Shown here one piece after another: positions 18,144-28,266 of a stretch of DNA of 36,916 nt. This DNA is from Rubrivivax sp. (lineage in GTDB: Bacteria > Pseudomonadota > Gammaproteobacteria > Burkholderiales > Burkholderiaceae_C). A model generated the notes under the pieces. That model did not search any database and was not told where the DNA came from. It saw nothing but the letters and a program-made list of their open reading frames with translations. The stretch's first letter is position 1. Every line of letters begins with the position of its first letter. The stretch spans positions 1 to 36,916 of the forward strand of contig JAEUPE010000047.1 of NCBI GenBank assembly GCA_016790435.1, in the 5' to 3' direction. Made by a program: the position numbers and the translations under genes.

Positions 18144-19238
18144 TCAAGCAGGCCGCAGGCGCCTGGTGGGCCAGCGCGCCACGGCAGCATGGTCGCGCCA
18201 CCAAAGCAACGCCAGCGCCAGCAGGAAAGTGCCGCCGTGGATGAGCAGCAGCGCCGCGCCCATCGACAGCTTCGCGGTGGCCACCCACGCCTGCGAGAGG
18301 TTGACGACGTTGTAGTAGATCGCGAAGGCGAGCAGCGCGAAGAGCAGGTTCCAGTTGCTCGCGCGGCGAGGATGGGTTGCCGCCAGGCCGATGCCGAGCA
18401 GCACGAGGTTGCTGGCGCCGAGCAGCATGCCCAAGCGCCAGGTGAGCTCACCCTGGTGCCTGGGCGTGGGGTCGCGGATGAGGTCCACCGTGGCGACGGC
18501 CTTCGGCGGCCGCACCTCCACCTCGCGCACGGCGCGCTCGCTCGCCAGCACGCGGTAGGTGTCGAAGCTGGACAGCGTGCGTTCGCCGCTCTTCAGGTGC
18601 ACCTCGTTGCGCTGGCCGCGCTCGAGCACGAGGTAGTGGTCGCCGCCGTCGGGTTCTAGGCGGCCGCTGCGCGCAGAGGTCACCGCTTCCGCGTGGTCCT
18701 GCTTGTTGAGGATGAAGACATTGCGGGCGGTGCCGCCATCGCTGCTGTCGCGCTCGACGAAGAAGACTCGCCGGCCGTCACTGGAGGTCTGGAAGACGCC
18801 GGGCGCCACGCGCGAAAGGTCCGACCGCTGCTGGTACCGCTCGCGCAATTCCAGCCCATTGCGATTGCCCCACGGCCAGGCGAAGAGCAGCAGCAGCGTC
18901 ACCACCAGCAGCACCGGCCACACCGTGCGCAGCACGGGCTTGACGAAGCGCGCCAGGCCCACGCCGCTGGCGAACCAGATGCTCATCTCGCTGTCGCGGT
19001 ACATGCGCCCGAGCGAGAGCACGACGGCCACGAACAGCGACAGCGCCAGCATCGTCGGCAGGTGCCCGAGCGCGATGTAGCCCAGGAGCAGGACGACATC
19101 GCGCGGCGCGACGGCGCCACTGGCGGCCTGTCCGATCGTGCGGATGAGGAACATCGTCAGCACGATCGTCAGGATGACGACCAGCGTGGCACCGAACGTG
19201 CGTGCCACCTCCTTGCGAACAGACGAATCGAATAACAT
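18144..19238 (-). CDS. lptF: LPS export ABC transporter permease LptF
   Basis: Partner permease to LptG, 364 residues, beginning MLFDSSVRKEVARTF as in betaproteobacterial LptF. Three N-terminal membrane spans (about 14-32, 48-76, 100-122) precede a periplasmic jellyroll (about 130-260) and three C-terminal spans. The coupling segment LSLGRMYRDSEMSIW is clear. It heads the minus-strand run lptF, lptG, cbiX, cysB, aminotransferase. Only 29 bases separate it from the divergent pepA, so the promoters of the two genes must overlap each other or the coding regions. Confidence 0.93.
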   Translation of the reverse strand: MLFDSSVRKEVARTFGATLVVILTIVLTMFLIRTIGQAASGAVAPRDVVLLLGYIALGHLPTMLALSLFVAVVLSLGRMYRDSEMSIWFASGVGLARFVKPVLRTVWPVLLVVTLLLLFAWPWGNRNGLELRERYQQRSDLSRVAPGVFQTSSDGRRVFFVERDSSDGGTARNVFILNKQDHAEAVTSARSGRLEPDGGDHYLVLERGQRNEVHLKSGERTLSSFDTYRVLASERAVREVEVRPPKAVATVDLIRDPTPRHQGELTWRLGMLLGASNLVLLGIGLAATHPRRASNWNLLFALLAFAIYYNVVNLSQAWVATAKLSMGAALLLIHGGTFLLALALLWWRDHAAVARWPTRRLRPA

Positions 19239-19267
19239 CCTGCGCTTCGTTCAAACCTGACGGAATT

Positions 19268-20782
19268 ATGGACTTCAACACCCTCGTGCCCGGGAAGACA
19301 GGGCTTGCCGGCATCGACGTCGACGCGTTGCTGCTGGTGGTGGTCGGCGCCAAGATGCCGGCCACGCTCGAGGGCCCGCTCGGCTCGGTGATCGCGGAGG
19401 CAGTGGCCGCCGGCGATTTCGCGCTCAAGGCCGGGCAAGTGCTGTATGCGCACCGCGTCGCCGGAGTGAAGGCCCGGCGCGTCTCGTTCGTGTGGGCTCC
19501 GGACGCCGGGCCCAAGGCCATGCGCCGAGCCGTTGCCGCTGGTGTTGCACTGGTGAAGAGCGGTGGTGCCAGCCAGATGGCCGTCGCGGTGACCGGAGCG
19601 GCCCCGCTGATGGATGCCGGCGCCGCCGAGGCGCTGGTGCTCGCGGTTCACGATGCAACGTATGTCTATCGCGCGACGAAGCCGAGCGCACCCTCGGTGC
19701 CCAAGCTCGAGCGGGTCACGCTTGTGTGCAACCCGGCCGAAGTGGACGCGCTCGCCGCCGGGCTGGCGCGCGGCGAGGCACTCGCGGCCGGCGTGGCGCT
19801 GGCGCGCGAGTGCGCGAATCGCCCCGCCAACCATTGCACGCCCACCTACTTGGCCGAGCAGGCCCAGAAACTGGGCAAGAGCCACGGCCTGAAGGTCGAA
19901 GTGCTGGACCGCAAGGACTGCGAGCGGCTCGGCATGGGCTCCTTCCTCTCCGTGGCGCAGGGTTCGGAGCAGCCGCCGAAGTTCATCGTCATGCGCTGGA
20001 TGGGTGCCGGCAAGGACGTGGCGCCGCTGGTGCTCGTCGGCAAGGGCATCACGTTCGACACCGGCGGCATCTCCATCAAGCCGGCCGCCGAGATGGACGA
20101 GATGAAGTTCGACATGGGCGGTGCCGCGAGCGTGCTCGGTACCATGCGCGCCGTGGCCGGCGCCAAGGCGCGCGTCAACCTGGTCGGTCTCATTCCGGCC
20201 TGCGAGAACATGCCCAGCGGCCGTGCTGTCAAGCCCGGCGACGTGGTGAAGAGCCTCTCGGGCCAGACCATCGAGATCCTGAACACCGATGCCGAGGGGC
20301 GCCTGATCCTGTGCGACGCGCTCACCTATGCCGAGCGGTTCAAGCCCGCCGCCGTGGTCGACATTGCCACCTTGACCGGGGCCTGCGTGATCGCGCTGGG
20401 TCACCATCGCAGCGGCCTGTTCAGCAACGACGAAGCGCTGGCCGGCGAGTTGCTGGCGGCCGGCGAGGCGGCACTCGACCCGGCTTGGCGCATGCCGCTG
20501 GACGACGAGTACGACGAGGCTTTGAAGAGCAACTTCGCCGACATGGCCAACGTCGGCCCGCGCGCCGGCGGCGCCATCACGGCGGCGATGTTCCTGAAGC
20601 GCTTCACTTCGAAACTGCGCTGGGCGCACCTCGACATCGCCGGCACGGCCTGGCGTTCGGGGGCGAACAAGGGCGCCACCGGTCGGCCCGTGGCGCTGCT
20701 GTCGCGGTGGGTGTTGTCGAAGGCGGCCGCGCCTGCGCCGGCAGCGAAGTCAGGCCGCGCCGGGCGGGCAAAGAAGGCCTGA
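19268..20782 (+). CDS. pepA: Leucyl aminopeptidase (M17)
   Basis: Cytosolic dizinc aminopeptidase of 504 residues. The M17 signature NTDAEGRLIL and the metal/catalytic segments LVGKGITFDTGGISIKP, MKFDMGGAASVLG and ATLTGACVIALG are intact, so activity is expected. The N-terminal domain (about 1-165) may also bind DNA as in E. coli PepA/XerA-type regulation, but that is not visible here. The ATG at 19268 gives the family N-terminus MDFNTLVPGK; the frame extends 22 codons upstream across the lptF start. It is divergent from lptF and 30 bases before holC, the usual order in Burkholderiales. A Lys/Ala-rich tail ends the protein. Confidence 0.96.
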   Translation: MDFNTLVPGKTGLAGIDVDALLLVVVGAKMPATLEGPLGSVIAEAVAAGDFALKAGQVLYAHRVAGVKARRVSFVWAPDAGPKAMRRAVAAGVALVKSGGASQMAVAVTGAAPLMDAGAAEALVLAVHDATYVYRATKPSAPSVPKLERVTLVCNPAEVDALAAGLARGEALAAGVALARECANRPANHCTPTYLAEQAQKLGKSHGLKVEVLDRKDCERLGMGSFLSVAQGSEQPPKFIVMRWMGAGKDVAPLVLVGKGITFDTGGISIKPAAEMDEMKFDMGGAASVLGTMRAVAGAKARVNLVGLIPACENMPSGRAVKPGDVVKSLSGQTIEILNTDAEGRLILCDALTYAERFKPAAVVDIATLTGACVIALGHHRSGLFSNDEALAGELLAAGEAALDPAWRMPLDDEYDEALKSNFADMANVGPRAGGAITAAMFLKRFTSKLRWAHLDIAGTAWRSGANKGATGRPVALLSRWVLSKAAAPAPAAKSGRAGRAKKA

Positions 20783-20812
20783 GGCGGCCCCGGGCTGACG
20801 CCAAGGCGGCGT

Positions 20813-21253
20813 GTGGCGCAGAGCGTCGAGTTCCACACCGGCGTGCCCGATGCAGTGGGCTTCGCCTGCCGCCTATTGCGCAAGGCTCATCGACGCGGGG
20901 TGACGGTGCTGTGCCTGGCGCCGCCGGCCCAGCTCGACGCGCTCGATCGCGCCCTCTGGACCTTCGTCGAGCGGGAGTTCGTGCCGCACGTCAAGGTGGC
21001 CGGAACGGCCGGCAAGGTGCTGCGACGCACGCCGATCTGGCTCGCGCCGGCCTGGCCTGTGGAGACGGTGCGCGATGTCGTGCTCAACCTGGGTGGCGGG
21101 CTGGCTGTGGGCGAAGCCGGCGCAGCGCGCGTGATCGAAGTGGTGGGTGTCGACGCCGAGGAGGTCGAGCGTGGCCGGGCGCTCTGGCGCCAGTACAAGG
21201 GCGCCGGGTTCGAGATCGTGCACCATCCGTTCAAGGCCGTCCGCGAGGATTGA
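20813..21253 (+). CDS. holC: DNA polymerase III chi subunit
   Basis: Clamp-loader accessory subunit of 146 residues that links the holoenzyme to single-strand binding protein. The pattern VEFHTGVPDAVGFACRLLRK, DALDRALWTFVEREFVPHV and the C-terminal WRQYKGAGFEIVHHP matches HolC. Translation appears to begin at GTG; no ATG is available at a better position. It is 30 bases downstream of pepA and probably co-transcribed with it. Confidence 0.9.
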   Translation: MAQSVEFHTGVPDAVGFACRLLRKAHRRGVTVLCLAPPAQLDALDRALWTFVEREFVPHVKVAGTAGKVLRRTPIWLAPAWPVETVRDVVLNLGGGLAVGEAGAARVIEVVGVDAEEVERGRALWRQYKGAGFEIVHHPFKAVRED

Positions 21254-21265
21254 CCGCGCGGCCGG

Positions 21266-21279
21266 AGCCGCATGCGGCT
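21266..21279. other. 14-bp perfect palindrome after holC
   Basis: agccgcatgcggct is a perfect inverted repeat 12 bases after the holC stop. It could form a short hairpin in the transcript, but no T run follows, so calling it a terminator is weakly supported. Confidence 0.3.
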
Positions 21280-21407
21280 GTCGACGCGGCCAGGTCCGCA
21301 ATGGCGCCGCGAAGGCTCGTGGCGGGCTCTCCCTGTCCACCGCGCAACGCCCGGCCGCGTTGCTGCGACACGGCGCCGGCATGTGGCGCTCCTGGAGTAA
21401 CCCCGCT

Positions 21408-21435
21408 TGGGTGGGGGGGGCGTTTCGGGTATCGT
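21408..21435 (+). promoter_or_regulatory. Candidate promoter of the binding-protein gene
   Basis: TTGGGT (21408-21413) and TATCGT (21430-21435), each four of six against sigma-70 consensus, are separated by 16 bases containing a run of seven G. The predicted leader is about 58 bases. The remaining 21280-21407 shows nothing I can support. Confidence 0.3.
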
Positions 21436-21499
21436 CGCCGGCTTTCGTCAATCCCCCGTTTGCCCCAGAGGCAACACGCTTCACACTGGAGGACCTTGC

Positions 21500-22642
21500 A
21501 TGCAAGTCAAGTTGAACCTGATCGTCGGCGCCGCCGCCATCGCGCTGGGCGGAGCCGCCTACGCTCAAGACGTGGTCGTCAAGATCGGCCACGTCGGCCC
21601 CACCAGCGGTGCCATCGCGCACCTGGGCAAGGACAACGAGAACGGTGCCCGTCTCGCCATCGAGGAACTGAATGCCAAGGGCGTGATGATCGGCGGCAAG
21701 AAGGTCAAGTTCGAGCTGCTCGCCGAAGACGATGCCGCCGACCCGAAGCAGGGCACCGCCGCGGCGCAGAAGCTGGTCGACAGCAAGGTGCAAGGCGTGG
21801 TCGGGCACCTGAACAGCGGCACCTCGATCCCGGCGTCGAAGATCTACAGCGATGCCGGCATTCCGCAGATCAGCCCGTCGGCCACGAACCCGAAGTTCAC
21901 GCGCCAAGGCTACAAGACCACGTTCCGCGTGGTGGCCGATGACGTGCACCTGGGCGGCACGCTTGGGCGCTACACCGTCAAGGAACTGAAGGGCAAGAGC
22001 ATCGCCGTCATCGACGACCGCACCGCCTACGGCATGGGCGTCGCCGAGGAGTTCGAAAAGGGCGTGAAGGCAGCCGGCGGCAAGACGATTCCGCGCGTGT
22101 TCACCACCGACAAGGCGACCGACTTCACCGCCATCTTGACCAGCCTGAAGGGCAAGAAGCCCGACGTGGTTTTCTTCGGCGGCATGGACGCCGTGGCCGG
22201 CCCGATGCTGCGCCAGATGAAGCAACTCGGCATCCAGGCCAAGTTCGTCGGTGGCGACGGCATCTGCTCGAGCGAGCTGCCCAAGCTGGCGCAGGATGGC
22301 ATGGGCGACGGTCAGGTCGTCTGCGCCGAGGCCGGTGGTGTCGAGGGCGAGGCCAAGAAGTCGATGGACGATTTCCGCGCCAAGTTCAAGGCCAAGTACA
22401 ACGCCGACGTGCAGGTGTATGCACCTTACGTCTACGACTCGGTGATGGTCATGGCCGACGCGATGGTGCGCGCCAAGTCGTCGGACCCGAAGGTCTACCT
22501 GCCTGTGCTGGCCAAGACGGCCGGCTACAAGGGCGTGACCGGCACCATCGCCTTCGACAACAAGGGCGACATCAAGAACGGTGCGCTGACGCTCTTCACT
22601 TACAAGGGCGGCAAGCGCGACCAGATCGCCGTGGTGCGCTGA
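21500..22642 (+). CDS. Branched-chain amino-acid-type ABC binding protein
   Basis: Periplasmic solute-binding protein of the LivJ/LivK family, 380 residues. A signal peptide (about 1-22, cleaved after AAYA) precedes the type I fold: VVVKIGHVGPTSG, then a glycine-rich ligand segment (VQGVVGHLNSGTSIPASKIY), and KSIAVIDDRTAYGMGVAEEF at the domain hinge. The ribosome site GGAGGACC precedes the ATG at 21500. The gene is monocistronic, ending at a strong hairpin. The matching permease and ATPase genes (livHMGF) begin only at 31773. The ligand is unknown; leucine, isoleucine, valine or related amino acids are likeliest, with aromatic acids or urea possible for this family. Confidence 0.92.
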   Translation: MQVKLNLIVGAAAIALGGAAYAQDVVVKIGHVGPTSGAIAHLGKDNENGARLAIEELNAKGVMIGGKKVKFELLAEDDAADPKQGTAAAQKLVDSKVQGVVGHLNSGTSIPASKIYSDAGIPQISPSATNPKFTRQGYKTTFRVVADDVHLGGTLGRYTVKELKGKSIAVIDDRTAYGMGVAEEFEKGVKAAGGKTIPRVFTTDKATDFTAILTSLKGKKPDVVFFGGMDAVAGPMLRQMKQLGIQAKFVGGDGICSSELPKLAQDGMGDGQVVCAEAGGVEGEAKKSMDDFRAKFKAKYNADVQVYAPYVYDSVMVMADAMVRAKSSDPKVYLPVLAKTAGYKGVTGTIAFDNKGDIKNGALTLFTYKGGKRDQIAVVR

Positions 22643-22686
22643 TCCCCCACCCGACCGACCCGGCCGCGCCTCTTTCGCGGCCATGA

Positions 22687-22712
22687 AGAAGGGGCCCCTC
22701 GGGGCCCCTTCT
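22687..22712. terminator. Bidirectional hairpin terminator
   Basis: Arms agaaggggcccc and ggggccccttct are perfectly complementary around a two-base centre. The hairpin lies between the convergent binding-protein gene and rpmG. A short pyrimidine-rich tract follows on either strand (TTCTGCATTTCC on plus, CTTCTTCAT on minus), so it can serve both transcripts. Confidence 0.75.
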
Positions 22713-22753
22713 GCATTTCCCCCGCCGGCGCTCGCCAGCGCCGAGGAGAAGGA

Positions 22754-22924
22754 TCACTTCAGCTTCACTTCCTTGTACAGGACGTGCTTGCGCGCCTTCG
22801 GGTCGAACTTCAGGAACTCGAGCTTCTCGGGCGTCGTCTTCTTGTTCTTGCTCGTGGTGTAGAAGTGGCCGGTGCCCGCCGAGGACTCCAGCTTGATCTT
22901 CTCGCGTCCGCCTTTGCTGGCCAT
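22754..22924 (-). CDS. rpmG: 50S ribosomal protein L33
   Basis: Fifty-six-residue large-subunit protein reading [19 protein letters not shown], then [18 protein letters not shown] and a basic tail ending KEVKLK. It lacks the CxxC pairs of zinc-binding L33, so it is the zinc-free form. AGGAG precedes the ATG. It lies 35 bases after rpmB and before the shared hairpin terminator, forming the usual rpmB-rpmG pair. Confidence 0.97.
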   Translation of the reverse strand: MASKGGREKIKLESSAGTGHFYTTSKNKKTTPEKLEFLKFDPKARKHVLYKEVKLK

Positions 22925-22959
22925 GGTGCGAATCTCCTAGGGGTTGGGCGAGGTGAGGG

Positions 22960-23193
22960 TCAGAGCTCGCCGCGCTGGCGAAGGTCGGCGACGACCTGAT
23001 CGATGCCCACCTTGTCGATGAGGCGCAATGCCGCGTTGCTCACGCGCAGCCGAACCCAGCGGTTCTCGGTTTCGAGCCAGAAGCGGCGGTACTGCAGATT
23101 GGGCAGGAACCGACGCTTGGTCTTGTTGTTGGCGTGGGAGACGTTGTTCCCGACCATCGGGCGCTTACCCGTGACTTGACAGACGCGTGCCAT
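22960..23193 (-). CDS. rpmB: 50S ribosomal protein L28
   Basis: Seventy-seven-residue large-subunit protein with the family start [20 protein letters not shown] and the basic segment [18 protein letters not shown]. It has only Cys5 of the possible zinc ligands and is the zinc-free type. A very strong ribosome site (AGGAGGGAG) precedes the ATG at normal distance. It leads the rpmB-rpmG operon, with a consensus TATAAT upstream. Confidence 0.97.
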   Translation of the reverse strand: MARVCQVTGKRPMVGNNVSHANNKTKRRFLPNLQYRRFWLETENRWVRLRVSNAALRLIDKVGIDQVVADLRQRGEL

Positions 23194-23266
23194 CTTGTGC
23201 TCTCCCTCCTATGACGAGGGCTCGGTTGTAGGGTGCTGAGTGGTGCCGGCTTCGGCAAAGCTGCGG

Positions 23267-23272
23267 ATTATA
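23267..23272 (-). promoter_or_regulatory. -10 box of the rpmB-rpmG operon
   Basis: A perfect TATAAT on the minus strand, 73 bases before the rpmB ATG. No clear -35 is present at 17 bases; the match to consensus and placement before a highly expressed gene are the support. Confidence 0.55.
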
Positions 23273-23303
23273 GCCCCAAGCTGGCCGCCGCCTGGCTGCG
23301 GCC

Positions 23304-24359
<1,056 letters not shown>

Positions 24360-24465
24360 TCAAGCCCGGCGATGGGCACAATAGGCAGATTCTTGCAGAA
24401 CGTGCCCGCGGGCGAAGCCGCCCTGGATTCGCTTCACCGGGCCACAACGAAAGAGGAGTGAGCCG

Positions 24466-25137
24466 ATGTCGATGTTGTCGAACCTGGACCTGATCCGGCG
24501 CGTGCCGTTGTTCTCCATGCTCACGGCAGACCAGGCTCAGGCCATCGCCGACAGCGTGGTGAAGCGGCGCTTCCGCCGCGGCGAGATCGTCGTGGAGCAG
24601 GGCCGCAAGAGCAATGCCCTGTTCATCCTGCTCAACGGCCGTGCACGCGTACTGACGTCGGACTCGCGCGGACGCGAAGTCATCCTTGCCGTGCTCGAGT
24701 CGGGCGACTATGTCGGAGAGATGAGCCTGATCGACAACGAGCCGCATTCGGCGACCGTGCGCGCCGAGGTGCAGACCGACATGCTTGTTCTGGCACGCGC
24801 GGACTTCGGGCGTTGCCTTCCGGAGGCGTCCACGCTCAGTTACGGCATCCTGCGCGGCCTGGTCAAGCGCCTGCGCAACGCCGACCGGCAGATCGAATCG
24901 CTCGCCCTGCTCGATGTCTACGGTCGCGTTGCGCGCACGTTGCTCGACATGGCCGAGGAGACGCCCGAGGGCATCAAGATCATCCGCCACAAGGTCAGCC
25001 GCCAGGACATGGCCAAGGTCGTGGGCGCATCGCGCGAGATGGTCAGCCGCGTCATGAAAGACCTCGAGGAGCGCGGCGTCATCGAGACGCAGGAGAACGG
25101 CTCCGTGGTCATCAAGGAACGGCTCGGCAACGACTGA
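24466..25137 (+). CDS. CRP-like transcription regulator
   Basis: Crp/Fnr-family protein of 223 residues with a cyclic-nucleotide-binding barrel (about 15-120; GEIVVEQGRKSNALFILLNG, GDYVGEMSLIDNEPHSATV) and a winged helix at about 178-200 (SRQDMAKVVGASREMVSR). The recognition helix SREMVSR resembles CRP (SRETVGR), suggesting a TGTGA-type site. No cysteines form an iron-sulfur site. The ribosome site GAGGAG lies before the ATG. The 199-base divergent region before it contains CACAATA at 24377-24383 as a possible -10. It is followed by ftsK 82 bases downstream. Confidence 0.87.
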   Translation: MSMLSNLDLIRRVPLFSMLTADQAQAIADSVVKRRFRRGEIVVEQGRKSNALFILLNGRARVLTSDSRGREVILAVLESGDYVGEMSLIDNEPHSATVRAEVQTDMLVLARADFGRCLPEASTLSYGILRGLVKRLRNADRQIESLALLDVYGRVARTLLDMAEETPEGIKIIRHKVSRQDMAKVVGASREMVSRVMKDLEERGVIETQENGSVVIKERLGND

Positions 25138-25207
25138 GCTTGCCCCTGGATGGCGCGCCGGAAGGCGCGATTGACGGCGCGATTTCTGGCGCTGCCTCCC
25201 CTGCGGG

Positions 25208-25213
25208 CACAAT
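25208..25213 (+). promoter_or_regulatory. -10-like element placing the ftsK transcript start at its ATG
   Basis: CACAAT stands exactly six bases before the ftsK ATG, and no ribosome-binding site precedes that ATG. A transcript starting the usual distance downstream would begin at or beside the A of ATG. The same spacing recurs before rarA. Confidence 0.35.
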
Positions 25214-25219
25214 GACCGC

Positions 25220-27544
25220 ATGAGTTTTCCGCTCGGTTCCCTGCGAGGCGAAGGTGCCGCCTCGGCACCTTCGGGAGCGGCGTCGGCCGCCGCGCCGGTT
25301 CTCTGGCGGCGCAAGGCCTGGCTCTTCGTCGGTGGCGTGGCCTGGCTCCTGCTGTTGCTGGCCATGGTCACGCACGATGCAGCCGACCCGGCGTTCACCA
25401 CCTCGGGGAGCGGAGATGCGATTCGAAACCGCGTCGGCCTCGTCGGGGCGCGCGTGGCCGACACGGCCTACTTCCTCTTCGGCTTCTCGTGCTGGTGGCT
25501 GCTTCCGGTGGGGTTGCGCGCTTGGCTCTCTTCCCTCGCGGCCGTCCTGCGACACGACACGTCCGCCGTGAGCGCGCCGCGCTGGCGCTTCTGGCTCGGA
25601 GTCGCGCTGTTGCTGTCGGCGAGCTGCGCTCTCGAGTGGACGCGCCTGTATCGCTTCGAAGCACACCTGCCGGGCCACGCCGGCGGCGTGCTCGGGTGGG
25701 CACTCGGGCCCTTGTCGATGCGCTGGCTCGGGTTCGCTGGGTCGGGCGTGCTGTGGATCGCGCTCGGGGTGGCCGGCGCCTCGATGGCGCTGCGATTTTC
25801 GTGGCTGGGGTTCGCGGAGATGATCGGCCAGCGCTTCGACGCCCTGCGTGAGCGCCTGCAGGGCCGGCGCGAACAGGCCGAAGACCGGCGCCTGGGCGAG
25901 ATGGCCGCGCGCGAGCGCGAACATGTCGTCGAGGTGCAGCGGCGTGAGGAGGACGAGGCCGTGCCGCTGGTGATCGCCGCGCCCGCGCCGGAGATCCCGA
26001 AGTCGCAGCGCGTGGCGCGCGAGCGCCAGCAGCCGCTCTTCGCCGAGTTGTCCGACAACAAGCTGCCGCAGGTGGACCTGCTCGATGCCGTGCCGGCGGC
26101 GGGCCGCGAGGCGCCGTTGACGGCGGAGTCGCTCGAGATGACCTCGCGCCTCATCGAGAAGAAGCTGCGCGACTTCGGCGTCGAGGTGCACGTGGTGGCG
26201 GCCTCGCCGGGCCCCGTGATCACGCGCTACGAGATCGAGCCGGCCACGGGCGTGAAGGGCGCGCAGGTCGTCAACCTGGCCAAGGACCTGGCGCGCTCGC
26301 TGTCGCTCGTGAGCATTCGCGTCGTCGAGGTGATCCCGGGCAAGACGACGATGGCGCTGGAGCTGCCCAATGCGCGCCGGCAGACCATCCGCCTGTCCGA
26401 GATCCTCGGCAGCGAGGTCTACAACGCCTCGCATTCGCTGCTGACCATCGGCATGGGCAAGGACATCATCGGCAACCCGGTGGTGGCCGACCTCGGCAAG
26501 ATGCCGCACTGCCTCGTTGCCGGCACCACGGGCGCCGGCAAGAGCGTGGGCATCAACGCGATGATCCTGAGCCTGCTCTACAAGGCCGAGGCGCGCGACG
26601 TGCGCCTGATCCTCATCGACCCCAAGATGCTCGAGATGAGCGTCTACGAGGGCATCCCGCACTTGCTCGCGCCCGTCGTCACCGATATGAAGCAGGCCGC
26701 CAACGCGCTGACCTGGTGTGTCGGCGAGATGGAGCGCCGCTACAAGCTGATGAGCAAGCTCGGCGTGCGCAACCTCTCGGGCTACAACCGCAAGGTGGTC
26801 GAGGCCATCGAGGCCGGGCTGCCGCTCGGCAATCCGTTCAGCCTCACGCCGGAAGCGCCCGAGCCGCTCGAGCGCCTGCCGCAGATCGTCGTCGTCATCG
26901 ACGAGCTTGCCGACCTGATGATGGTCATCGGCAAGAAGATCGAGGAGCTCATCGCCCGCCTGGCGCAGAAGGCGCGTGCCGCCGGCATCCACCTCGTGCT
27001 GGCCACGCAGCGCCCGAGCGTGGACGTGATCACCGGCCTCATCAAGGCCAACATCCCCACGCGCCTGAGCTTCCAGGTGGCGAGCAAGATCGACAGCCGC
27101 ACGATCCTCGACCAGATGGGCGCCGAGGCGCTGCTCGGCCAGGGCGACATGCTCTACCTGCCCTCGGGCACGGGCACACCCGTGCGGGTGCACGGCGCCT
27201 TCGTCAGCGACGAGGAGGTGCACCGTGTCGTCGAGTACCTGAAGAGCCAGGGCGCGCCCAATTACGTCGAGGGCATCCTCGAGGGCGGGGTGCTCGACGG
27301 CGAGGAAGGGGCAGCGGGTGGGGAGGCCGGTGGCGGCAACGGCGAGAGCGACGCGATGTACGACCAGGCCGTCGAGGTGGTGCTGCAGCACCGGCGCGCC
27401 TCCATCTCGCTCGTGCAGCGGCACCTGCGCATCGGCTACAACCGCGCCGCGCGATTGCTGGAACAAATGGAGCGCAGCGGACTCGTATCCCCCATGGCCA
27501 GCAACGGTAACCGGGACATCCTTGTGCCCCGGCGGGAAGAGTGA
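25220..27544 (+). CDS. ftsK: DNA translocase FtsK
   Basis: Divisome-associated, hexameric DNA motor that clears chromosome termini from the septum and activates XerCD at dif. The 774-residue protein has four N-terminal membrane spans (within about 33-185), a short linker (about 190-300), and the motor with Walker A GTTGAGKS at 435-442 and Walker B VVVIDE ending at Asp561-Glu562. The C-terminal gamma winged-helix domain (about 710-770) reads [20 protein letters not shown] and recognises KOPS-type sequences. The linker is short compared with E. coli FtsK, as is common in betaproteobacteria. The last four bases overlap the GTG of lolA. Confidence 0.96.
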   Translation: MSFPLGSLRGEGAASAPSGAASAAAPVLWRRKAWLFVGGVAWLLLLLAMVTHDAADPAFTTSGSGDAIRNRVGLVGARVADTAYFLFGFSCWWLLPVGLRAWLSSLAAVLRHDTSAVSAPRWRFWLGVALLLSASCALEWTRLYRFEAHLPGHAGGVLGWALGPLSMRWLGFAGSGVLWIALGVAGASMALRFSWLGFAEMIGQRFDALRERLQGRREQAEDRRLGEMAAREREHVVEVQRREEDEAVPLVIAAPAPEIPKSQRVARERQQPLFAELSDNKLPQVDLLDAVPAAGREAPLTAESLEMTSRLIEKKLRDFGVEVHVVAASPGPVITRYEIEPATGVKGAQVVNLAKDLARSLSLVSIRVVEVIPGKTTMALELPNARRQTIRLSEILGSEVYNASHSLLTIGMGKDIIGNPVVADLGKMPHCLVAGTTGAGKSVGINAMILSLLYKAEARDVRLILIDPKMLEMSVYEGIPHLLAPVVTDMKQAANALTWCVGEMERRYKLMSKLGVRNLSGYNRKVVEAIEAGLPLGNPFSLTPEAPEPLERLPQIVVVIDELADLMMVIGKKIEELIARLAQKARAAGIHLVLATQRPSVDVITGLIKANIPTRLSFQVASKIDSRTILDQMGAEALLGQGDMLYLPSGTGTPVRVHGAFVSDEEVHRVVEYLKSQGAPNYVEGILEGGVLDGEEGAAGGEAGGGNGESDAMYDQAVEVVLQHRRASISLVQRHLRIGYNRAARLLEQMERSGLVSPMASNGNRDILVPRREE

Positions 27545-28236
27545 GCGAAGGGACGGCCGCGGTGGGTGAGGCTGCGAGCCCACGACTAGGCATGACGGGG
27601 CGACGCGCGGCGCTGGCTTGGTTGGGCCTCGCAGCGGCGATGCTGAACACCCCCGTTGCCCATGCTGAAGCCGTCGATCGACTGCGCGAGTTCGCGCGCG
27701 ACGTGAAGGGCGGCGAGGCCACCTTCACGCAGACCGTCACCTCCGCCGACGGCAGCCGGCGCAAGGTCTCCAGCGGCACGTTCTCGTTTCTGCGACCCAA
27801 CCGCTTCCGCTTTGCGTACGGCAAGCCGTTCGAACAGTTGATCGTCTCCGACGGGCAGAAGGTCTGGATCCACGACCCGGATCTCAACCAGGCGAGTTCG
27901 AGGCCGCTGGCCAAGGCACTGGGCCAGACACCCGCGGCGCTGTTGGCTGGTGGCTTGCCCGACCAGGACTTCGCGCTTTCCAACGAGCCCGCGCGTGACG
28001 GCCTCGAATGGCTCAAGGCGACGCCGAAGGTGCGCGACGGGGCCGGCTTCCAGTCGATGCGGGTCGGCTTTCGAGGCAAGGAGCTGGCGGCCGTGGAGAT
28101 CCTTGACAGCTTCGGCCAACGTTCCCTGCTGCAGTTCAGCGGTTGGGCTGCCCCCGGCACCGGCGCGACCGCGCTGCCTTCGGCCGATCGATTCCGCTTC
28201 GTGCCGCCAGTTGGAGCTGAGGTGGTCGAGCAGTAG
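27541..28236 (+). CDS. lolA: Outer-membrane lipoprotein carrier LolA
   Basis: Periplasmic chaperone that carries lipoproteins from LolCDE to LolB. The mature region begins near [19 protein letters not shown] and shows the LolA pattern [39 protein letters not shown] and [10 protein letters not shown]. The GTG at 27541 overlaps the ftsK stop by four bases (GTGA), consistent with coupling, and gives 231 residues. The ATG at 27592 would give a shorter, more typical signal peptide starting MTGRRAAL. Either way the product is exported. The order ftsK-lolA-rarA is standard in related bacteria, although here another gene intervenes. Confidence 0.94.
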   Translation: MSEGTAAVGEAASPRLGMTGRRAALAWLGLAAAMLNTPVAHAEAVDRLREFARDVKGGEATFTQTVTSADGSRRKVSSGTFSFLRPNRFRFAYGKPFEQLIVSDGQKVWIHDPDLNQASSRPLAKALGQTPAALLAGGLPDQDFALSNEPARDGLEWLKATPKVRDGAGFQSMRVGFRGKELAAVEILDSFGQRSLLQFSGWAAPGTGATALPSADRFRFVPPVGAEVVEQ

Positions 28237-28266
28237 GGGCTGGACCCGGACCGCAGCCGTCGCGGC

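Noticed and set aside
20873-22684. 603-codon open frame on the minus strand
   Set aside because: It spans holC, the intergenic region and the binding-protein gene on the other strand, and has no domain.
25112-27583. 823-codon open frame on the minus strand
   Set aside because: It lies antisense to ftsK, which has all its motifs. The frame is Arg/His/Asp/Leu-rich without domains, as expected for the complementary frame of a GC-rich gene.
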